From the IMG/VR virus record IMGVR_UViG_3300030419_003224, positions 7,383 through 37,332 of that record: a stretch of DNA of 29,950 bases; one strand, written 5' to 3'. A model generated the notes under the pieces. That model was not told the DNA's origin. It was given only the letters and a program-made list of their open reading frames with translations, and ran no database searches. The DNA is from a virus. Below, piece by piece: positions 26,945 through 29,950 of this stretch; position 1 is the stretch's first letter; each line of letters opens with the position of its first letter. The translations under genes were made by a program, and so were the position numbers.

Positions 26945-27431
26945 TAGAAAGTATTATATTATTATATCTATTTAATAGTATATCTGTATACTGTGGATTA
27001 GTAGCATACTTACTTAATGTTTTGAATTGATCTTCAATAGATTTATTTTTATTAACTGCAATTCTAAATTCTTTGTAGTATTTACTGTGAGTCATTAAAC
27101 TTAAAAAATCCCTAATACTATCTTCAATACTATTATATTTTTTTAACTTAACACCACCAGCAGTAAGTAAAAATTCTTCATTGCCAATAGCATGTCTTCC
27201 TGTATAATTTTTAGCTCGCTTGGCTGTATCAGCATTTTTAAATGTGCCATCAGCTGTTTCAACTGAAGCTATAGTAGTTACAAAAAGCGGATTAATCTTT
27301 CTTTCAAAAGAGTCAGGGCTATATTCTTGTTGTACCTGAATTACAATACTTGTAAATGTTTTTGCAAAACTATCTTGTGCAAGAGTACTGCTATTTAAAA
27401 GGAAGAAAAATATTAGGGGTAAATATCTCAC
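26934..27431 (-). CDS. Secreted glucosaminidase-type endolysin
   Basis: 165 residues. N-terminal Sec signal MRYLPLIFFFLLNSSTLAQD (cleavage probably after Ala18), then a glucosaminidase/FlgJ-like domain: PLFVTTIASVETADGTFKN with the candidate catalytic Glu58, NYTGRHAIGNEEFLL, KKYNSIEDSIRDFLSLMTHS, YYKEF and the typical end KYATNPQYTDILLNRYN. The signal peptide implies export by the host Sec system, with peptidoglycan degradation from the periplasm and less dependence on a large-hole holin. Gene ends overlap the holin-like gene and lie 8 nt from the large virion protein. Confidence 0.82.
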   Translation of the reverse strand: MRYLPLIFFFLLNSSTLAQDSFAKTFTSIVIQVQQEYSPDSFERKINPLFVTTIASVETADGTFKNADTAKRAKNYTGRHAIGNEEFLLTAGGVKLKKYNSIEDSIRDFLSLMTHSKYYKEFRIAVNKNKSIEDQFKTLSKYATNPQYTDILLNRYNNIILSNAN

Positions 27432-27439
27432 TATATATA

Positions 27440-29950
27440 TTAAGCTAAGGCTTTTTGTGTTTGCTCGTCTATTTTTTTAGTTAATTTAATTGGTTTGCTT
27501 AAGCTTTCTTTTTGTAATTTTTTTGGCAGCTTCATTTTGATAAGTTGTTCTTCCTTTGGCTCTTGACCTGGTGGTGGTCTATGATCTTTTAAATATTTTT
27601 TATATAATTCTAAATCATTATCTTGTAATTCTGGTGCATGATTAACTGCATGACTACTAATTACTATTGGTAATTCCCAGCTTATTACATCTTGTGACAC
27701 ATCCAGGAGGTCAGCGGTTCTTTGGTCTACCCAAATATACACTTCGTTATTTCTAATTTTATTCCAGTCTGGATGAAAGTTTGTTAAATACTCTTCAATA
27801 TAGTTAGCACCTTGACCCCTACCCTCATCGCTGTATAAAGTAGCATGTCCTGGAATATTTGTATCTTTAATTCTATCCCATAAAAATTGAAAGGATACTT
27901 TTTTTAATTTGTAGTTTGCATCTAATGCTCTTTGAAGACTCTGATCTAAATAATTATCTTCTTCTTCTTTAGTTGCTACCTGAGAAGTAATATCTATTCT
28001 CTCAAGTTCAACGTTATATTTATTTGCAATCTTTTCTAATTGTTTAAATACAATTTCATCATAGAATTTTTTAAGACCTTCTTTTTTTTCCTGATCCATA
28101 GCCTCATAACGATTAGCCTGTATCTGCCCATTAGTAATAGCAATACTATCTCTGCCATCCTTAACAGCCTTTCGAATCATTTCATTTAAAACTAACTCAA
28201 CAAATTTCTTGGAGTCTTTTAGGGGAAGATCTGGTACTATACCATATGCCTTTTGCATATATTCTTCTACTGTTGAGTACCTGCCATCAGAATCTGGATA
28301 TTTATCTGGTTGCCATAGAGCAAATTCTGTATTATCAGATTTTCTAAAAAGATATGTTATATTAGGATCCATCTCACCTATTGCTGGTGCATCTCCAGGT
28401 TCAATTGAATCAGCTTGAGTAAATTCAACACGTCTATATCCTTCTAGGGGATAGCCGTATTCTAGAGGCTTCTTCTCGTATTTATAAGTTATATTATGTT
28501 TCTTAAAATACTCTACTAATTTATCTCCTGGAACAATATCAAAGTCACTAAAGAATCCTTTGTCTTGACCCTCCTGTATCCACTGCGATTGTATCTCGTC
28601 TATTATTAGGGTGTTATCAAATGTTTTTTTTATATTTAATGCCCATTCATTATGCTCCATATCACCAGCATCTTCCATAGCATTTGGAACTAATGAAGGC
28701 TCATACCCAACCTGAACTCTAGCATGAGCAAAGGTGCCAGTTCCATGCTCTGTATCAAAGTGTGGTTCTTTATATAATTGTCCTACCTCACCTTTATCTT
28801 TTCCTATTTGAAAAACTATATGTTCTCCTGATCCTGATTTTCCTGCCCCTACTGAATAGTCCATGTACATAGGATTCATTTGATCTTTAGGAATAGAACG
28901 AACTGTCATAGTAGCAGCGATATCTTTATCTTTAACTAACTTTAATAATTCTTGTTTAGTAATAGATTCATTACCTTCTAACAATTCAGTGAGTCCAAGG
29001 TAATCCATTTCTTCTTTCGTAGTATTACCCTTAACTATACTTTTCCATTTACCTTTAGTATATTTATCTTGCTTCGCATTTGTAATAGCTTCAACAGCCC
29101 GTGAATAAAAATCAGGTTTACCTTCTTTAAGTGCCTTTGCAGTTTGCTTTTCAGTTTCTGTTAATGCACCGAACTCAGGTTTTTCTGGTACTAGTTCTTT
29201 GGTTTGTTCGGTTATGTCTTTAGTTTGTTTGGTTATGTCTTTAAATTTTAATTGTTCAGGTTTCCAAGTTCTACCTTTAGCGAGAGTTGTAAGATGTCTT
29301 AATTTTACTATAAAATTTTCGTATTCAGTGTCTGATTTGAAAAATCCTTTAGCATATTCACTTCCCAAATATATATCATCCCATGTATGCTCTTGCATTC
29401 CTTCATCTGTATCTAGATCCATACCTTCTTGATTTGTATGTGCATCAGTTAATCGTCTTAATTTAAAGTGCTCATTTTCTGTAAATACGACTTCTTCACC
29501 CGCTACTAGTTTTTTTATTTTTTTATCTAAAGGTTTTGTAATATTTCTATACAGACTAATGTCCTTTAAAAATTCTAGTTCTTTTTTATTAAGTTTATCT
29601 TCAGATGGAGCTAGATCTTCGGTTTGTTCGGCTATGTCTTTTGTAAGTATTGTAGTATCGGGAATATCAGGTTTCGAAAATCCTGGTGGAACTTTTTTTT
29701 CTTGAGGAGGTATTTCCAATCCTTTAGACTGTTCAGATGGTTCAGGAATTTTAAGACCTTCATTTTCTCCAAAACTTTTAGCCCAATCTTCTTGGGCAGG
29801 GAAAGTTTCTTGTTCAATTTTTGGAAGTTCTTCTCCACCATGGATAGTTGGTATATACTTTAAAGGCTCTTGATTTTTAGGTGTATCCTGAGAAAGTGAA
29901 GTAAAACCTAAAGCTGTTAATGCTCCTGTCCCATATGTTTGAATAAATTT
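27440..29950 (-). CDS. Large polyvalent/internal virion protein, C-terminal 836 residues
   Basis: The frame has no stop up to the right edge, so the true start lies outside; an apparent start at 29719 is only an internal TTG. Visible numbering counts from 29950. Residues about 260-340 carry a helical module (FYSRAVEAITNAK...EEMDYLGLTELL...ITKQELLKLV) and about 350-660 a domain with FAHARVQVGYE, LIIDEIQSQWIQEGQ (449-463) and IAITNGQIQANRY (603-615). These match domains found in 'polyvalent' phage proteins co-injected with DNA (cf. HWD...AHVRF, EEIQSDWHQ, AWTTG.QQ..RY). The function of the domain is unknown. Pro/Lys/Gln linkers separate the modules. Confidence 0.85.
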   Translation of the reverse strand, partial: KFIQTYGTGALTALGFTSLSQDTPKNQEPLKYIPTIHGGEELPKIEQETFPAQEDWAKSFGENEGLKIPEPSEQSKGLEIPPQEKKVPPGFSKPDIPDTTILTKDIAEQTEDLAPSEDKLNKKELEFLKDISLYRNITKPLDKKIKKLVAGEEVVFTENEHFKLRRLTDAHTNQEGMDLDTDEGMQEHTWDDIYLGSEYAKGFFKSDTEYENFIVKLRHLTTLAKGRTWKPEQLKFKDITKQTKDITEQTKELVPEKPEFGALTETEKQTAKALKEGKPDFYSRAVEAITNAKQDKYTKGKWKSIVKGNTTKEEMDYLGLTELLEGNESITKQELLKLVKDKDIAATMTVRSIPKDQMNPMYMDYSVGAGKSGSGEHIVFQIGKDKGEVGQLYKEPHFDTEHGTGTFAHARVQVGYEPSLVPNAMEDAGDMEHNEWALNIKKTFDNTLIIDEIQSQWIQEGQDKGFFSDFDIVPGDKLVEYFKKHNITYKYEKKPLEYGYPLEGYRRVEFTQADSIEPGDAPAIGEMDPNITYLFRKSDNTEFALWQPDKYPDSDGRYSTVEEYMQKAYGIVPDLPLKDSKKFVELVLNEMIRKAVKDGRDSIAITNGQIQANRYEAMDQEKKEGLKKFYDEIVFKQLEKIANKYNVELERIDITSQVATKEEEDNYLDQSLQRALDANYKLKKVSFQFLWDRIKDTNIPGHATLYSDEGRGQGANYIEEYLTNFHPDWNKIRNNEVYIWVDQRTADLLDVSQDVISWELPIVISSHAVNHAPELQDNDLELYKKYLKDHRPPPGQEPKEEQLIKMKLPKKLQKESLSKPIKLTKKIDEQTQKALA
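29186..29242 (-). repeat. Tandem 21-nt repeat in the large virion protein gene
   Basis: Encodes KDITKQT followed by KDITEQTKELVP. Related copies occur at 29606-29641 (KDIAEQTEDLAP) and at the very C-terminus, 27443-27478 (KKIDEQTQKALA). The repeats mark linker regions between modules. Confidence 0.6.

Noticed and set aside
27440-29719. Large virion protein as a complete 759-residue gene starting at 29719
   Set aside because: The codon at 29719 is TTG without a binding site, and codons upstream of it remain open to the window edge, so it is internal.
29632-29841. 69-residue minus-strand frame with its own ATG near the right edge
   Set aside because: It is out of frame with the large virion protein, whose frame is open through the same bases to 29950; the Lys/Leu/Phe-rich product looks like a frame-shifted reading.
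1-29950. tRNA genes, CRISPR array, integrase, insertion sequence
   Set aside because: No cloverleaf with a conserved TTCGA-type T arm, no regularly spaced direct repeats, no tyrosine or serine recombinase catalytic motifs and no transposase could be found by reading both strands.

Overview
The window is a contiguous piece of a double-stranded DNA tailed phage genome, most likely a podovirus of a marine alphaproteobacterium. Support for this: very AT-rich DNA with tightly packed and overlapping genes, a terminase/portal/internal-virion-protein set, a family A DNA polymerase with a DnaJ-type zinc finger inserted between its exonuclease and polymerase halves (a hallmark of HMO-2011-type phages of SAR116/SAR11 hosts), and a small GcrA-like protein, GcrA being an alphaproteobacterial transcription factor. 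The exact host is inferred. No tRNA, integrase, CRISPR array or phage RNA polymerase is visible.

Layout. (1) 8133 down to 1, minus strand: late packaging and head genes in the order terS, HTH protein, terL, six small proteins, portal (with a 70-residue gene overprinted on its tail), a glycine-zipper/Hint protein, a GNAT acetyltransferase, a head-region protein and a scaffold-like protein cut by the left edge. They are served by a near-perfect sigma-70 promoter at 8302-8330. (2) 8371-8845: a gene-free stretch opening with a perfect divergent sigma-70 promoter and rich in hairpins. (3) 9640-8846, minus: a solitary unknown gene with its own promoter and terminator. (4) 9860-26551, plus: the early/middle region. 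It opens with operator-like repeats and a strong promoter, then tiny membrane peptides, a protein resembling the DNA-binding C-terminal domain of the RNA polymerase alpha subunit, a GcrA-like mini-protein, unknown early proteins with structured leaders, and then primase, DnaB-type helicase, DNA polymerase, a probable ssDNA-binding protein, a Cas4-like exonuclease, a Holliday-junction-resolvase-like nuclease, a metallophosphoesterase and a DUF3310 protein. (5) 26577-26742: a short, relatively GC-rich junction with two oppositely oriented terminators. (6) 26944 to the right edge, minus: a holin-like peptide, a Sec-secreted glucosaminidase-type endolysin and the C-terminal 836 residues of a very large polyvalent/internal virion protein that continues past the window.

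How it works together. Transcription appears to rely on the host sigma-70 RNA polymerase: nine promoter candidates start with TTGACA, and eight of these have a recognisable -10 at exactly 17 bp. Next to each other sit an alpha-CTD-like protein that keeps nearly all DNA-contact residues of the host domain and a protein that looks like the sigma-binding part of GcrA. Together they suggest a two-part reprogramming of host RNA polymerase. Two promoters (12579 and 13209) run almost directly into strong intrinsic terminators, and a 68-nt nested pseudoknot lies in the leader of the gene at 12760, so post-initiation RNA control is also likely. These are the most interesting parts of the window.
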